Positions 1 to 11,435 of a stretch of DNA of 64,000 bases are shown here, one piece after another. Made by a program: the position numbers and the translations under genes. The notes under the pieces are model-generated. The model worked only from the letters and a program-made list of their open reading frames with translations. It did not search any database and had not been told where the DNA came from. Numbering within the stretch: the stretch's first letter is position 1; each line of letters opens with the position of its first letter. Origin of the DNA: Holacanthus passer (lineage: Eukaryota > Chordata > Actinopteri > Pomacanthidae); assembly GCA_025331565.1 (NCBI GenBank), contig JAFREQ010000012.1, positions 8,608,501 through 8,672,500 of the forward strand. Direction: 5' to 3'.

Positions 1-1701
1 GGGTGTGGAGTACCTGCAATCAAGCCCCAAGTGCATGGACACAACAAGATTGTAAATGGGCAGACCGCTGTGTCTGGGTCCTGGCCCTGGCAGGTTTCAC
101 TTCAGGTAGCTTAAGTAATGCACCCTCTGTACCCACTGTAGTTTTGCCACAATCTCAAGCCCTCAAAAGAAAAACTTTCATCATCACATGTTCTCCCTCA
201 TAGGACGGTAGGGGATTCCACTTCTGTGGAGGATCCCTGATCAACCAGAACTGGGTTGTCACTGCTGCTCACTGCCGTGTTTCGTAAGTTATTTTGACGT
301 GTCCCACATCCACACAAGAAAAATCCCAACATTGCAATCTCTGCAATCACTCCCCTTCTTCTTCTCTCCAGTCCTAGAAACCACCGTGTTATCCTGGGAG
401 AGCACGATCGTCAGTCCAACAGTGAGCAAATTCAGGTCAAGTCGATTTCCAGGGTAAGCAACACATAAAAGCTTTCTTTACTTTAAAAATGTCATTTTGT
501 TTTATTTGAAGTAGTCATTTGGTGGGAATAATGGAATGATTTATGCTCACCTCTCCCTCCAGGCCATCACTCACCCCTACTACAACACTCAGAACTTCAA
601 CAATGACATCACCCTCCTGAAGCTGTCTTCCCCAGTACAGATGACATCTCGTGTGTCTCCTGTGTGCCTGGCTTCCTCCAGCACCAGCCTCCCCTCTGGA
701 ACCACATGTGTCACCACCGGATGGGGCAAGACCGGCCAAACCTGTGAGTGAGCAACTGCTTTCTAAGTCTTACAGGCAGGGTATATTTCAGAACAGTTAA
801 ATAGTCACACAGGTATGAATAGTTCCGTTTCCACAACTAAAAATACAAAGGTGCGGCTAAATATCCACCATACCTCCATAAGAAAAGCCTCATCTCCATT
901 TTTTCTCCGCACTCAGCAAGCCCTCGCTACCTCCAGCAGACTGCCCTGCCTCTGCTCAGCCCTGCTCAGTGTAAGCAGTACTGGGGCTTTAACAAGATCA
1001 CTGATGCCATGATCTGTGCTGGTGCTTCTGGAGTGTCCTCCTGTCAGGTAACAACCATTTCAGAAAAATAAGTCATTTGTAAAAACAACAATCAGCTGCA
1101 AGTCAGTTCGATCCCAATTGTTCATGATGAACTGAACATTTTATACATTTGCAAATCACAAATTATTTGTTGAAAAATAAGCATTAGTTAATGATGAACA
1201 AATCACTTACAGATATTTGTAAAATATAATTTGTTAATAACAAATGATTAACAAACTCTTAGTGAAGTGAATATTAACAAGTGAGTTGTAAATGAAGAAG
1301 ACCATTACATAACATTTTCAAATAATATTCACGTAATATTCTTATTGACAATGGATTGTTCAATACGATCACTTCATCATGTGATGGATTGTAAATGACT
1401 TCATTATGAAAGTGTTACTAAAAGCAGTTTGCATATCAGCGTAATGGCAGGCCAGCCCATATCCTGTATAAAGCTGAACAGTATGACTCCATGCATGCTT
1501 TTTAAAGTCAGTAAGAAAAACATATTTGTCTCATTTTAGGGTGACTCTGGTGGCCCTCTGGTCTGTGAGAACAGTGGAGTGTGGTCCCTCGTGGGTATTG
1601 TGTCCTGGGGCACCCCTAACTGCAACGTGCGCACTCCTGCCGTCTACGCCCGTGTGTCCTACCTGCGCAGCTGGATCGACCAGACTGTTGCTTCCAACTA
1701 A
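1..1701 (+). CDS. ctrl: Chymotrypsin-like serine protease (CTRL type), 3' six exons
   Basis: Secreted pancreatic digestive endopeptidase of the S1A family; the exon with the signal peptide lies before the window. Coding exons: 1-105, 204-283, 372-453, 563-743, 917-1047, 1540-1701 (TAA 1699-1701), all with GT-AG junctions and closing phases. The propeptide begins CGVPAIKP and the activation site is N-K-IVNG. The triad is visible: His in TAAHC, Asp in NNDITLL, Ser in GDSGGP. By chymotrypsin numbering, Ser189 (in SSCQGDSGG) predicts chymotrypsin rather than trypsin specificity, and position 226 is Ala (TPAVY) where bovine chymotrypsin has Gly, as in mammalian CTRL. CGVPAIKP, SRAITHP, SPVCLASS and the NCNVR-PAVY segment favour CTRL over CTRB from remembered family sequences. 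Partial only at the 5' end; no frameshift or stop seen. The alternative would be another chymotrypsinogen paralogue. Confidence 0.93.
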
Positions 1702-2010
1702 AGTGCAGACACATGCAAAACCTGCAATACCGATGCGCTTACATGTTTGTCACATATCAACTTCCTGCTCCTCGCTGTGATCAGTGATTCTATGTGTGAT
1801 ATTAGCTGTCACAAGGATGTTGTGCTATTTCTACAGACCTTAAATGGTAGCAACCACTCAGTGTACTGCTATGTTTTGGTGCATTTGTGAGAAATCCTGC
1901 ATAAAATATAACTCCAAAGAACACTTGTGTTGGTTTTCATATTTTACATTCATGTCAGCCTGATGGGCTGGAGTGCAGTCTGTGCGTTGTGTGTGTGTTT
2001 GTGTGTAAGA
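1702..2010 (+). other. 3' UTR and flank of the chymotrypsin-like gene
   Basis: Noncoding sequence after the TAA stop. An ATAAAA-type element near 1901-1906 may serve as the poly(A) signal, but no canonical AATAAA is seen close by. A short TG-rich run ends the interval, just before a LINE tail begins. No other gene seen. Confidence 0.5.
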
Positions 2011-2011
2011 T

Positions 2012-3165
2012 GAATGAATGAATGAAACCTTTATTTCAGACATGTGGAAAAAAAACCCCAAACAAAACAAATAACATAAAACAAGCAGCATATTCAAATT
2101 ATAAGACAATAAACGAAACAAAGTGAGATTTACTTTTCATTATTGCCTCAATTTGCACACATTTACATGCCTGAAAAAGAGTAGGAAGAAGTATATACTT
2201 ATTTAATCCTACCCCTTCTTTATATTTCAAACATTAAACATTTCTAATTTTGCCTTTCCTCACCCTATATATAGCAGTTTGCGTCTACCTTACCTATATA
2301 CATATTTATATACAAATATACATATAAATACATATATATACATATACATATACACACACATACACATATATACACACACATACATACATACATACATACA
2401 CACACACATATACACATACATAGACATATACTCATACATACACATGCCCACACATATGACAGGGATTACACACTATTTCACACTACTTTTTATAGAAGCC
2501 CCTCCTCATCCCTGTACCTTTAAAGATGAAGTCGTAATACGGTTTTTTAAACTGGTTCATGTTTGGACATTGCTTCAGCTCCATGTTCATGTTGTTCCAC
2601 AATTTCACACCTGTGACTGAAATGCACTTGCTTTTACCTGTTGTACGGATTTTTGGAATCTTAAAAATAAAATTACTCCCTCAAGTTACAACAACCTTCT
2701 CCCTGAGAAAACTGTTTCTGAACATGTATATATATATATGGTAGTAGCTTGTTTCTGGCTTTATACATTATTATTGCAGTTTGATATTCTACCAGGTCAA
2801 ATAACTTTAAAGCATGGGAATGTAAAAATAATGAGTTGGTGTGATCATGATATCCTGCTTTATGAACTGTTCGTATGGCTCTTTTATGAAGTATGTATAG
2901 TGGTTGCAATGAACTTTTGTTGGTGTTGTCCCAGACTTCCACACAGTACTTTAGATATGGTAAGACCAGGGAGCAGTAGAGGATGTGCAGTGATTTATGA
3001 TCCAGTACATGTTTTGCTTTGCTCAGGACTGAGATGCTTCGTGACAGTTTAGATTGGACATGATTTATATGAGGTTTCCAGTAGATTTTGTGGTCTATCA
3101 TCACAAGAACTCACTAGAAATCTAATAAGAAATACTCTTTCAATATTGAAACCATCTATTTTAAC
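2012..3165 (-). mobile_element. CR1/L2-superfamily LINE, 3' end with reverse-transcriptase remnant (dead)
   Basis: On the minus strand, about 3104-2673 encodes the C-terminal part of a non-LTR retrotransposon polymerase (GxMIDHKIYWKPHI..., then PYLKYCVEVW and HKRAIR motifs, typical of jockey-order CR1/L2-like elements). Similar coding continues upstream to about 3165 in another frame, so at least one frameshift is present. The 3' UTR runs to about 2012 and ends in AATAAAGG followed by a (TTCA)n tail, the short-repeat tail expected of L2-type elements. A TA/CA microsatellite lies inside the UTR. The 5' part is missing. Inactive copy; exact clade needs a repeat-library search. Confidence 0.8.
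2285..2455. repeat. TA/CA-rich compound microsatellite
   Basis: About 170 bases of interrupted TATA, CATA and CACA units (for example acacacatacacatatat), inside the 3' UTR of the minus-strand LINE. Low-complexity frames here (repeated Tyr, Ile, His) are not genes. Confidence 0.9.
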
Positions 3166-3167
3166 TT

Positions 3168-3310
3168 CTAGATAAGATAAAGATAATTTTTTATTGATCC
3201 CCATAGGGGAAATTCGGGAGCGTGTAAGAGGGCTGTTTGTGATCAGGTGGATGGTTTGAACTGTGCAGCATACAAGCAAACATTTTAAAATAAAGATAAA
3301 AATGCAAAGT
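3168..3310 (-). mobile_element. LINE 3' tail fragment
   Basis: A (GATAA)n run followed by a TTTATTGATCCCCATAGGGG block. On the minus strand it reads as a CCCCTATGGGGATCAATAAA terminus followed by an ATCTT-type tail. The same class of terminus recurs near 7733, 35880, 46385 and 62345. A truncated copy without coding sequence. Confidence 0.65.
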
Positions 3311-4656
3311 TTTGAGTTAAACTTCATTTGATAGAGTAAGACATGTTTAGGTAACCACAGGCAGTTTGAAAAAAACAAAAACTTTTCAATATAATGAAAT
3401 GTACAACATACTGTAAGAGCCCTGCAATCAATTCTACCAATGTGAAGCTTATTTCAACTTTTGTTGAGACTGTATCAAAACCATGCTCATTCAGTTCTAG
3501 CAATTTTAGGATCATGCAGTCCTGCTGGATTGCATTATTCTTCATTGTCTTCCTGTTACTTAGTCCACTCCCAGTGCATAGTTTAATGGCTTATTGCAAA
3601 GCCATAACAGCAGCAGATATGTCGTCTCATAGGCTGCTGCACTTACTGAGAAGGAGGAGTAATTGAAGAGAAAAAAATGTGAAAACGCAGAACCAAACAG
3701 TGATCAACTTAGACTCTTGCAACAACACACAAACACAGCACTGGTAAGTACTTTGAACATATCATTGCATTGCTTTGAAACTGCTTACTTTGAACATATC
3801 TTTGCATTGCTTTGAAACTGCTATAATGGTTATGCATAAACCTGATTTTTAGTAAAGAGGTTATATTTTTTTTTATCATAAGAGAAATTGTGAAATGAAA
3901 AGGCAACTTGCAATTTAGCTCCTCCTGAGACCCTGCGTACTCTAATGAAGACATTACATTTCTGCCTCTCAGACCCATGATACTTTGGGACACTGCCCAC
4001 ACCATTTTGTGGTGATATCGCAACATTACACCCATTTCAGTGAAAATAAAAAGGTGGGAATATCTGCAAAAGACTTCTACAGCAGCTCCCAAAGGAAAAT
4101 AGAGAAATGTAAAATTTATATCCAAATTTTCTGAATGAAATCAGTGTATTTATGTACAATAACATCTCTAGCTTGATATGGCATTAAAATTTGACACATT
4201 TTAGAAATAGCTTCAAAGTAAAACATCAATAAATATTAAGTACTTGTTTGAGGACATTGGGATTATGTAACGGTATTGATTTTTGCTAAAACCACTTCCT
4301 GTACAATGACCAAGTTTTGTTATTATACTTATTTGGGCTTATTTATCCCAAATAGCAAGGAGAAATAAAAAATGCACACCAGACAAAAGCTCGGGTCTCG
4401 GGAGGTTAGTACAAAATGTTCTGTGACTTCTTCATCTCATCAAACTTCTACTATAGTGGAAGTCAATGTTGCATAGATCATGTGTCAGGACAGGAACATT
4501 CACACAATGATAAAAACTACAAAATTGTAATACAGTTATTTAAAATCTGATCATTTACACTCTCATGGTAATCACAGTCACAAATGTCTGTAATAGCAAT
4601 AACACATTTCTTTGTTTTCATTTGGTAACAGTTCCACTGCAGGTCAATAGGCTAAG
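3311..4656 (+). other. Noncoding interval with GPCR 5' leader
   Basis: No recognisable gene. It holds a local tandem duplication of about 41 bases (about 3743-3824) and AT-rich sequence. Just before the receptor start, tttggtaacag at about 4621-4631 looks like a splice acceptor, suggesting that the receptor coding exon is preceded by a noncoding leader exon farther upstream; that exon was not located. Confidence 0.45.
3743..3824. repeat. Two-copy tandem duplication, about 41-base unit
   Basis: The unit actttgaacatatc-ttgcattgctttgaaactgct occurs twice in direct succession with only one or two differences, which indicates a local slippage or unequal-crossover event. No coding role seen. Confidence 0.85.
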
Positions 4657-5721
4657 ATGGAGGAGATTATCGGAAAGATACGTCTAGCCTGCCTGGTCAT
4701 CAACTGTGTGATATTTTTTGTTGGGACTCTGGGCAACGGTCTGGTTATCTACGTGACAGGATTCAGGATGAAGAAAACTGTCAACTCAGTTTGGTTTCTC
4801 AACTTGGCCCTGGCTGACTTCTTTTTTACGGCCTTCCTGATTTTCATGATCATTTCTCTCTATAACGATTACAAATGGCAGTTTGGACTTTCCATGTGCA
4901 GGCTCAACAGCTTAATGAGTGCTGTCAACATGTATGCCAGTATCTTTCTTCTGACAGCCATAAGTCTGGATCGTTGCCTGTCAATCTGGGTGGTGGTGTG
5001 GGCACAAAACAAGCGCACCGTCCGCAAAGCTCAGCTCATGAGTGCCGTCATCTGGATGATGGCTGTGGCCTGCAGCACGCCCGATGCCATCTTTCGTGAT
5101 CTTATAGAGCACGGGGGCGACTTTTACTGCAGCTACTCTAAATCCATGACAAAAGAACAAAACGTGATTCTCCCAATTTTTCGTTTTGTTGTGGGCTTCC
5201 TCATCCCATTCCTGGTAATATTTGTTTCTTACGTGGCCATAGGTGTTCGTGCAAGGCGCCTGCAAAGGACCAGGACAAAGAGACCTCGCAGAATCATTAT
5301 CGCCGTCATTCTTGCATTCTTCTTCTGCTGGTTGCCTTTCCATGTTTTTCAGCTTATAGAATTGAAAACTCAAATTAACGCAAATCTCTGGGATATTATC
5401 CATGTGGGAGGTCCTCTGACTTTGAGTCTGGCTTTTATGAACAGCTGCCTGAACCCCATTCTCTATGTTTTCATGTGTGATGAATTCCAGAAGAAGCTCA
5501 AGCAGTCCATATGCCATGTCCTAGAAAGTGCCCTGGCAGAGGACCACTTGTCATTTATGTCCAGTCGCTCCTTGTCGTCACACTTTTCCCGGATTTCTCG
5601 GAAGTCTGACTCTGCTGCACCTTTGGAGAGGAGAGACACAACCACTTCCTCAACCACAGAAAGCAAAGTGGTCTTCAGCGAGAGCACTCATTACGACTGC
5701 CGCGGCCAACAGGGAATGTAA
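4657..5721 (+). CDS. Chemerin/formyl-peptide-like chemoattractant receptor (class A GPCR)
   Basis: A 354-residue seven-transmembrane receptor in one coding exon. GN in TM1 (GTLGNGLV, residues 24-30), NLALAD in TM2 (49-54), Cys81 and Cys158 for the TM3-ECL2 disulfide, DRC at 105-107 instead of DRY, CWLPFH in TM6 and NPILY in TM7 are all visible. DRC plus NSVWFLNLALAD is characteristic of the CMKLR1 / GPR1 / FPR / C5aR group, whose members sense chemerin, formyl peptides or anaphylatoxins and signal through Gi in leukocytes (family knowledge). The cytoplasmic tail is rich in Ser and Thr, as expected for GRK/arrestin control. The extracellular N-terminus is only about ten residues, and an in-frame TAG nine bases upstream of the ATG rules out extension within this exon. 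Best call is chemerin-like receptor 1-like; paralogue identity is not resolved. Confidence 0.88.
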   Translation: MEEIIGKIRLACLVINCVIFFVGTLGNGLVIYVTGFRMKKTVNSVWFLNLALADFFFTAFLIFMIISLYNDYKWQFGLSMCRLNSLMSAVNMYASIFLLTAISLDRCLSIWVVVWAQNKRTVRKAQLMSAVIWMMAVACSTPDAIFRDLIEHGGDFYCSYSKSMTKEQNVILPIFRFVVGFLIPFLVIFVSYVAIGVRARRLQRTRTKRPRRIIIAVILAFFFCWLPFHVFQLIELKTQINANLWDIIHVGGPLTLSLAFMNSCLNPILYVFMCDEFQKKLKQSICHVLESALAEDHLSFMSSRSLSSHFSRISRKSDSAAPLERRDTTTSSTTESKVVFSESTHYDCRGQQGM

Positions 5722-8089
5722 ATATTTTTGAAAACCAAACTTGTAATCAACTGCAAGATAAGTAGTATACAAGCTGAAAAGAACATGTTACATTGATTTG
5801 GGCAGAACATCTATGCATTGAAAGAAATGAGCAGAATATTTGCTGCATATGCAATTTTATGTTTTTTATGTTATATGTAAGGACCCACTCACATACAGAT
5901 GTTTTCATTTGTGGCTGATGAGACATCCCCCTGATACTTCTGCTTATTGGGCCTGTTATGACTTCCACCTTTTTTCTTATTGGTACCTGTAGTTCAGTGG
6001 CATCGCATGTCCACCAATATGTTCTCTAAGTCTAATCAGCCAGAACAAGTGAAACCATCTGTGAGGGTGTGCTGCAGCTTTTTGTTTTGCTACGTTTTTG
6101 TGTAAAACATTTAAGGTGAAACTAACTATAACCCTCAGGACATCTCACACGGCCATATTTGATTTACTAGAGAAAACAGTTTTACTTAATGCTTGCAAGC
6201 TTTTGATGGTCCAGCTTATGTAGCCATGGTCACTGACAGGCTCATTGTCCATAGCAGCATCCATGATATTGTCACAAAAGACTGAACTTTAATAATTGAG
6301 CTTTTATGCATTTCAATACAGTGAATAAAAATATTTTGTTGATGAGTTGTTCTCTTCTCTGTACAAGACAAACATGAGTGCACACTTCTCACCGGATGGT
6401 GCTTTATCTTACAGGATACCACAACTTCATGTGCTTGCAAAAAGGAACATTCACTATTAGTCACAGATGACTAGAAAACACTCCACAAATCGAACCATTG
6501 CTAGCAAATTAGGAAACAAAAATGAACATACAACTTTTTTGTTTGCCACACTTACTCAAATGATATTAGTTCTTTGTCTACCTTGCACTACTTTGGCCCT
6601 TCATTGTATTCTATCATACTCTACAAGTATAGCAAATGGACTGTGGTTTCCTTCATTAGATTTCTTATCACTTACTATCTCGTTACACATAGGTCACTTT
6701 GTATGCTTCATTTAATAACGTTTCATTTAAATGGACGCATCAGGATAAACAGACCAAAAAAAGGTAATCAGTTGTTTTTTTATGGCCAAACATGGAACAT
6801 TTGTCACTGGCCAAGTCAGTCACCTGACATCAGTACAACCATTGTGTACAGTAGATTGAACAGTAAACCCATGTATCACCGTCTGTCTGGTGTAGACGTC
6901 ATCTTGATCAAACTACAGTCAGCACTTCACAAGTATTCAAATAAAAGTAGTAATACCACACTGTGAAAACACTACACTGCAAGTTGAAGTCCTGCATTCA
7001 AAACCTTGCTGAAGTAAAGGTATGTATTATCAGCAGACGTGAGGCTACTTAAAGAACCAAAAGTAAAGAGAATAATTATTACGTTCCCTGTCAGTGTTTT
7101 ACTGTACGTTTTTGGATTAATATTACTGCTGCATAAATGTGTATGCTGTATTTTACTGCTGTAGTTGTTTTAGGTTGTGCTAATTTTAACTACTTTATAT
7201 ACTGATCATCTAATGCATGTAGCATGTGGACACTACAAACTGTTTAATACAAGCATTGTTAAATGTTATATTTTCACATCATTCAGCAAAACAATCAGTT
7301 GCTTTTCATGAAGTCTAACAAATCAGCTATTCATGAGCTCATAAAAATAGCCGTTTTTATAGCTTTGTGACAATTCCAGAAGACTGTTCTCAACTCAGTA
7401 ACTTTTAATCCTTCAGTTATAAAAAAAAAAAAAATTGAAAACCAAAATCACCAAATACATGGTTTTCACTGGGGAGAAAGAGTCTAAAAAACTGTAATCT
7501 GAAAAGTAACCAGTCGCTGAAGCTGTCAGACAAATGTGGTGGAGCAAAAAGTACAATATTCACCTCTGAAATGTAGTGGAGTAGAAGTATTAGTAGTATA
7601 AAATGGAAATGCTCAAGTCAAGAACAAGTACTTGAGTACAGTACTTAGTTACATTCCATCACTGCCACAGAGAATGTGTTTAAGAATGTTTATTAACTAG
7701 CAATGTAAACCCAGTTACATTTCAATTCAATTAAATAAACCTTTATTTATCCCTGAGGGGCAATTTAAGGATTGATGATTTGCATTTAATGGGGCTTCAC
7801 CTTGAGCTTGGACAGTTGACAAAAAGCTACCTATGGGCTACTCTTATCCTAACAGAGGTTTGTCTTAGAGGATTTAATTAGCCCATAATGGACTAATAAA
7901 ATTGATGGACTAATTCAATCCTTTAAGACAAACCTCTTAATTTATCTTAGTAGCTGTGTTTTCCGACACTTGTGTTGAAGGATGTAAATCCTAAAGTGGA
8001 AGAAACAATGGACTTAAATCAGTATTGTTAATGTCGAGGATGCAGAAGTCACAGTGTGTCTGGAAAAATACTACTGATGAGCAAGTTAA
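5722..8089. other. Intergenic interval between the GPCR and lin37
   Basis: No convincing gene on either strand; open frames are short and AT-rich without family motifs. It includes a 58-base segment (7256-7313) almost identical to a lin37 intron, a LINE-tail-like block (about 7727-7762, CCTTTATTTATCCCTGAGGGG) and an imperfect inverted repeat at about 7852-7940. Confidence 0.6.
7852..7940. repeat. Imperfect inverted repeat (hairpin or small MITE-like)
   Basis: The left arm, agaggtttgtcttagaggatt, pairs with a right arm aatcctttaagacaaacctct about 40 bases later, with one or two mismatches. Source element not identified. Confidence 0.7.
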
Positions 8090-8095
8090 TTTATT
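8090..8095 (-). terminator. Likely lin37 poly(A) signal
   Basis: TTTATT on the plus strand reads AATAAA on the lin37 strand, about 255 bases past the lin37 stop codon. Reasonable distance for a 3' UTR; no transcript evidence. Confidence 0.5.
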
Positions 8096-8350
8096 CAGAC
8101 ATCTACACAGAAATTTTATGAATAAAAACAGTCCCACATCACACACAATTTGCAACAAACTTAAACATACTTCAAAAAAAATTTTCTGCAATGCATAGGA
8201 CATAAGGTCTATTTAAGGCTCAAGGTTCTTTTCATGCTTTCCTATGAGTCTGATTGTGTAGATGGCAGGTGTATTGAAACATTGACTGCTACGCCACGGC
8301 TCCTTTCCAAATGCATTGAGTCCATTCTGTGATGGAGAGCTATCAGCCAG

Positions 8351-11300
8351 TTAGCGATCATAGAGCTCCTTCATTTCCTTAAGGACTTTGATACTCTCGC
8401 TGTATCTTAACTGGTTCTTGTTAGAGCACTCCTTCCATCTGGAAAAAAGAAAAATACAGGTCAGCTCAACTCACTCTAAACTTTTGGAGTTTTTTTTTTT
8501 TTTTTCAAAAATCAAGCTTGAAAACACACTGAAATAACTGTACATCATGACCAGACTTTCTAACGCCAACAATTCGACTATATTGTTGTAAATTAGTGCT
8601 CTTACTCTTATTACAAAAAAATCTAATGTTGAAACTACTTATCCCTTATCCCTTGTTAAATGTTATATTTTCACCATTCAGCAAAACAATCAGTTGCTTT
8701 TCATGAAGAACATACTTTTGCCTTATCTTTTTCCAGCGTTCCATGTGATCACATATGAGAGAACCGGAGACAGGTACTGAATCTGTTAACTGTGGAAAGA
8801 CAAAATGTTGAGATTTAGGTAGTTATAATTCATTAGTTAACTTTATAAATATTTGATTTGATGTAATACTAGATGAGCACCACTTCATATCGCCATTCAA
8901 GTAAGACACCACCAATAACATATTATACAGAACCTTGGTAACAGTGGGTTTTTCAGTCTGTGGGATCCTGAGATTGATGGGTTCTCCAGATGTGCTGATT
9001 GGACAGGAGGTTGGAGGAGGGAGTCTATACACATTCTGACCTTTACCATTGATCATGTCTGTAACCTGGCAAAAGAAATTCGGAAAAAGGAATGCAGTGG
9101 AACAGTCATTTACACAAAAATATTCCCGCCATAATGATGGCAGAAAAGATTATGGCATGATGCAATCTTTACTCTCATGTTCATTTCACGGTTTCAAAAA
9201 ACATTTTCTGCAAAATTACTGGTCATACTAATGATAATAATGCCAAGTTTCAAGTTTAGTGTTTTAAATGGACAATTAAAACAAATTCCAAAATGCAAAA
9301 ACATCTAAAACTCCCATCCTCTAAAGATGGGGGGTCGATTTCGTTTGTGGTGCCCAAAAGCACTGAAAAACTACAACTGAAATATTCAAATGTGTGTGTG
9401 TGTGTATATATATATACACACATATATAAAATTTCTATTATCATTACTGTGACTACCATTATTTTCAGAGTGAACACAGCACAATGCTTCCATCTTCATT
9501 AGCAGTTTTATATTGCCTAGCCACAAGGGAGTGCCCTTATGCTGGTCAGACAGAGGCAGAATGATGCTGGTGGCTTGGAAGCCCAATATACATGTGCCAT
9601 GGTTCATCAATGTCAGGTTTTGTCATGCAAACATTTTCAATTTAAAAAAACATATTAACCAATTTCCTGTCAACTGTCCTGAGCTCTTAACAACCAACCT
9701 GCTTGTATTTATTGTGTTTTTCAGTGGTATTATATTAATGCAGCTGCATTATATGGTTCATTGTTCAGTGTTTGTGAGGTGTGATAAAATTCATGATATA
9801 ATGGAGGTAATATTATTATATTTCTGCTGTATAAATCTGTATTACTGAAAAGTTTGTTGCAATATTGTGATAATGTTTGCTTTATTAGTTTACAGTTTAT
9901 AGTAGCAGCATCTCTACTCTGCAAAAGAAGAAGATAGAACATTTTAAAAGCCACTATTCTGAGTCAACAATGGAAGTGTTTCACACTTAAAATAAGATTT
10001 TTTTAGCAAAGTATAACTTTAAAGTGATACATGATGTATTTTTGTACTTTTTAGTGATGTTTGCACATTCTGAATAAAATGTAAGCTATTCAACATAACT
10101 GCAGGGCCTCACCTCTTCCTCTACCATGCTGTGTGAGGGGCTTGGGGAAGCTGCTGGCTCTCGAACAGAAGGATTGTTTCTCATCCAGGCACGGCAGATA
10201 GGATAGAGTGGGGTGCTGGTGTTGAACTGAGCCAGATCCACACTGCGATCAAACAACTTAATAACATAAGAATCTAACAAAAGGAGACAGACAAAAGGAA
10301 AGATAAAGAAAAGACATTGTACAAAGTAAAAATCAAAGTGATCACACAGTAACTGATGGACAGAATGATAAATACGATGTAATTTCTGGATGAATCATTT
10401 TCAGTGTTTGCACAAGGTTTACTTTGTTTATGCTGATTGCTCTCTGGTATGCCCTCATCCATCTCTTTTCGCTTCTTCCTCCTGTGCTGTGGAAAACGAG
10501 CTGACGGCCTGGAAAAAAATCAAAAAAAGGATTGGGACTTTATTGCATGTAGAGAAAATTCACAAAATTTAGTGCTTCTTAAATTTGTATTACGGTGTGC
10601 AGACATGCAACTTGTCAATGTGAAATTATAAGATACTTGACAGGGCAGGACCATAGTGATATTTTTTTTTCAGCCATAATTGTAGACAAGCAAACATTGT
10701 GTATTTTTTAGTTACTGTCAGCTCTTGTTGGAAAATAGACACTTGCCTTTTTCCAGCAGATGATGGAGACAAATCCCTAGAAATAGCAAGTGGAACATGA
10801 AATCTAAAAACAACCTTTACACTTTATATTAAATGTTGAAACAATCTGACAGATATTAACTTCACTGCACCAGCTGCAGTATATCATACATTCAACATAA
10901 TTTTGCAAATACATTTGAAATTAAAATCATTGATCCATACTTGTTTAAAGAGTCCACTGATATTTTTCCAGCATCACCCTCATTTTGCTCCCTGTTCAAA
11001 ACACAATGATATTAGTTTGACTGGACAATGATCACAAGAATAAGATAGGTTTCAAATATTAATAATAATCTTACTGACTTTTCATTTTCACTCCTCTCCA
11101 CCAGCCCCTTTAACACAGCATCTAATCTGCTGCGAGCACCAGTCCCCTCTAAATCTGTAGAGACAATAACAAAGGTTGTAAACAGTGGAAGCTTTACTGA
11201 AACAACTGCTGACTACAGCCACAATAAGGCCACATCTTGAATGTAGATGACAATCTCAAACGTCATTACTGAATTTGAGCAGTGACTATCATGTCAAATC

Positions 11301-11411
11301 CAATGGGCTCTTAAATCAAATTAGCCTTTGGGTGGGAAATTCAGTATTGTGAATATTTTAAGGGAGCAACCTCTCACCTGGCCTTTCAGTCTTGATCTTG
11401 ACGTGGTGCAT
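8351..11411 (-). CDS. lin37: Protein lin-37 homolog, DREAM/MuvB core subunit
   Basis: Subunit of the MuvB core (LIN9, LIN37, LIN52, LIN54, RBBP4) that represses cell-cycle genes in quiescence as part of DREAM. Minus-strand coding exons: 11411-11378, 11148-11079, 10991-10941, 10776-10747, 10508-10423, 10273-10113, 9065-8934, 8789-8716, 8438-8351. Phases close to give 241 residues, against 246 in human. The conserved CRAW region is visible from about residue 92 (YVIKLFDRSVDLAQF, then PLYPICRAWMRN), preceded by a basic RRKKRKEMD patch. VYRLPPPT follows, and the C-terminus carries RWKKIRQKW and NQLRYSES. The start MHHVKIKTE is an ATG just inside the second exon, whose acceptor is at about 11436. 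Intron 4 uses a GC donor (10746-10745). The promoter is shared with the divergent proser3 gene. Identity is very secure. Confidence 0.96.
8653..8708. repeat. lin37 intronic segment duplicated at 7256-7313
   Basis: The bases ttgttaaatgttatatttt through cttttcatgaag match 7256-7313 with a single two-base indel. The copy here ends seven bases short of the exon boundary at 8716, next to the donor of the last lin37 intron. No known repeat family recognised. Confidence 0.9.
10741..10746 (-). other. GC-AG splice donor in lin37 intron
   Basis: On the minus strand the 30-base exon 10776-10747 ends AAAAAG followed by gcaagtg. Only a junction here keeps the phase (AG joined to G gives Arg in GKRPSARF, as in the human protein). 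A strong match around GC (AG|GCAAGT) is typical of functional GC-AG introns. Confidence 0.8.
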
Positions 11412-11435
11412 TATCTCCACTTTTCTATATATTAT

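Noticed and set aside
2265..2453. Short frames with runs of Tyr, Ile, Cys, Val or His
   Set aside because: They are translations of TA, CA and GT microsatellites, as also at 39461-39773 and 50695-51079.
4981..5517. 178-residue frame opposite the GPCR
   Set aside because: It is antisense to conserved transmembrane coding sequence and has no family motif.
11077..11148. Alternative donor GTAAGA at the end of this lin37 exon
   Set aside because: It is a stronger donor by sequence, but it would put the next exon out of frame with an immediate stop; the GTCAGT donor four bases earlier keeps the frame.
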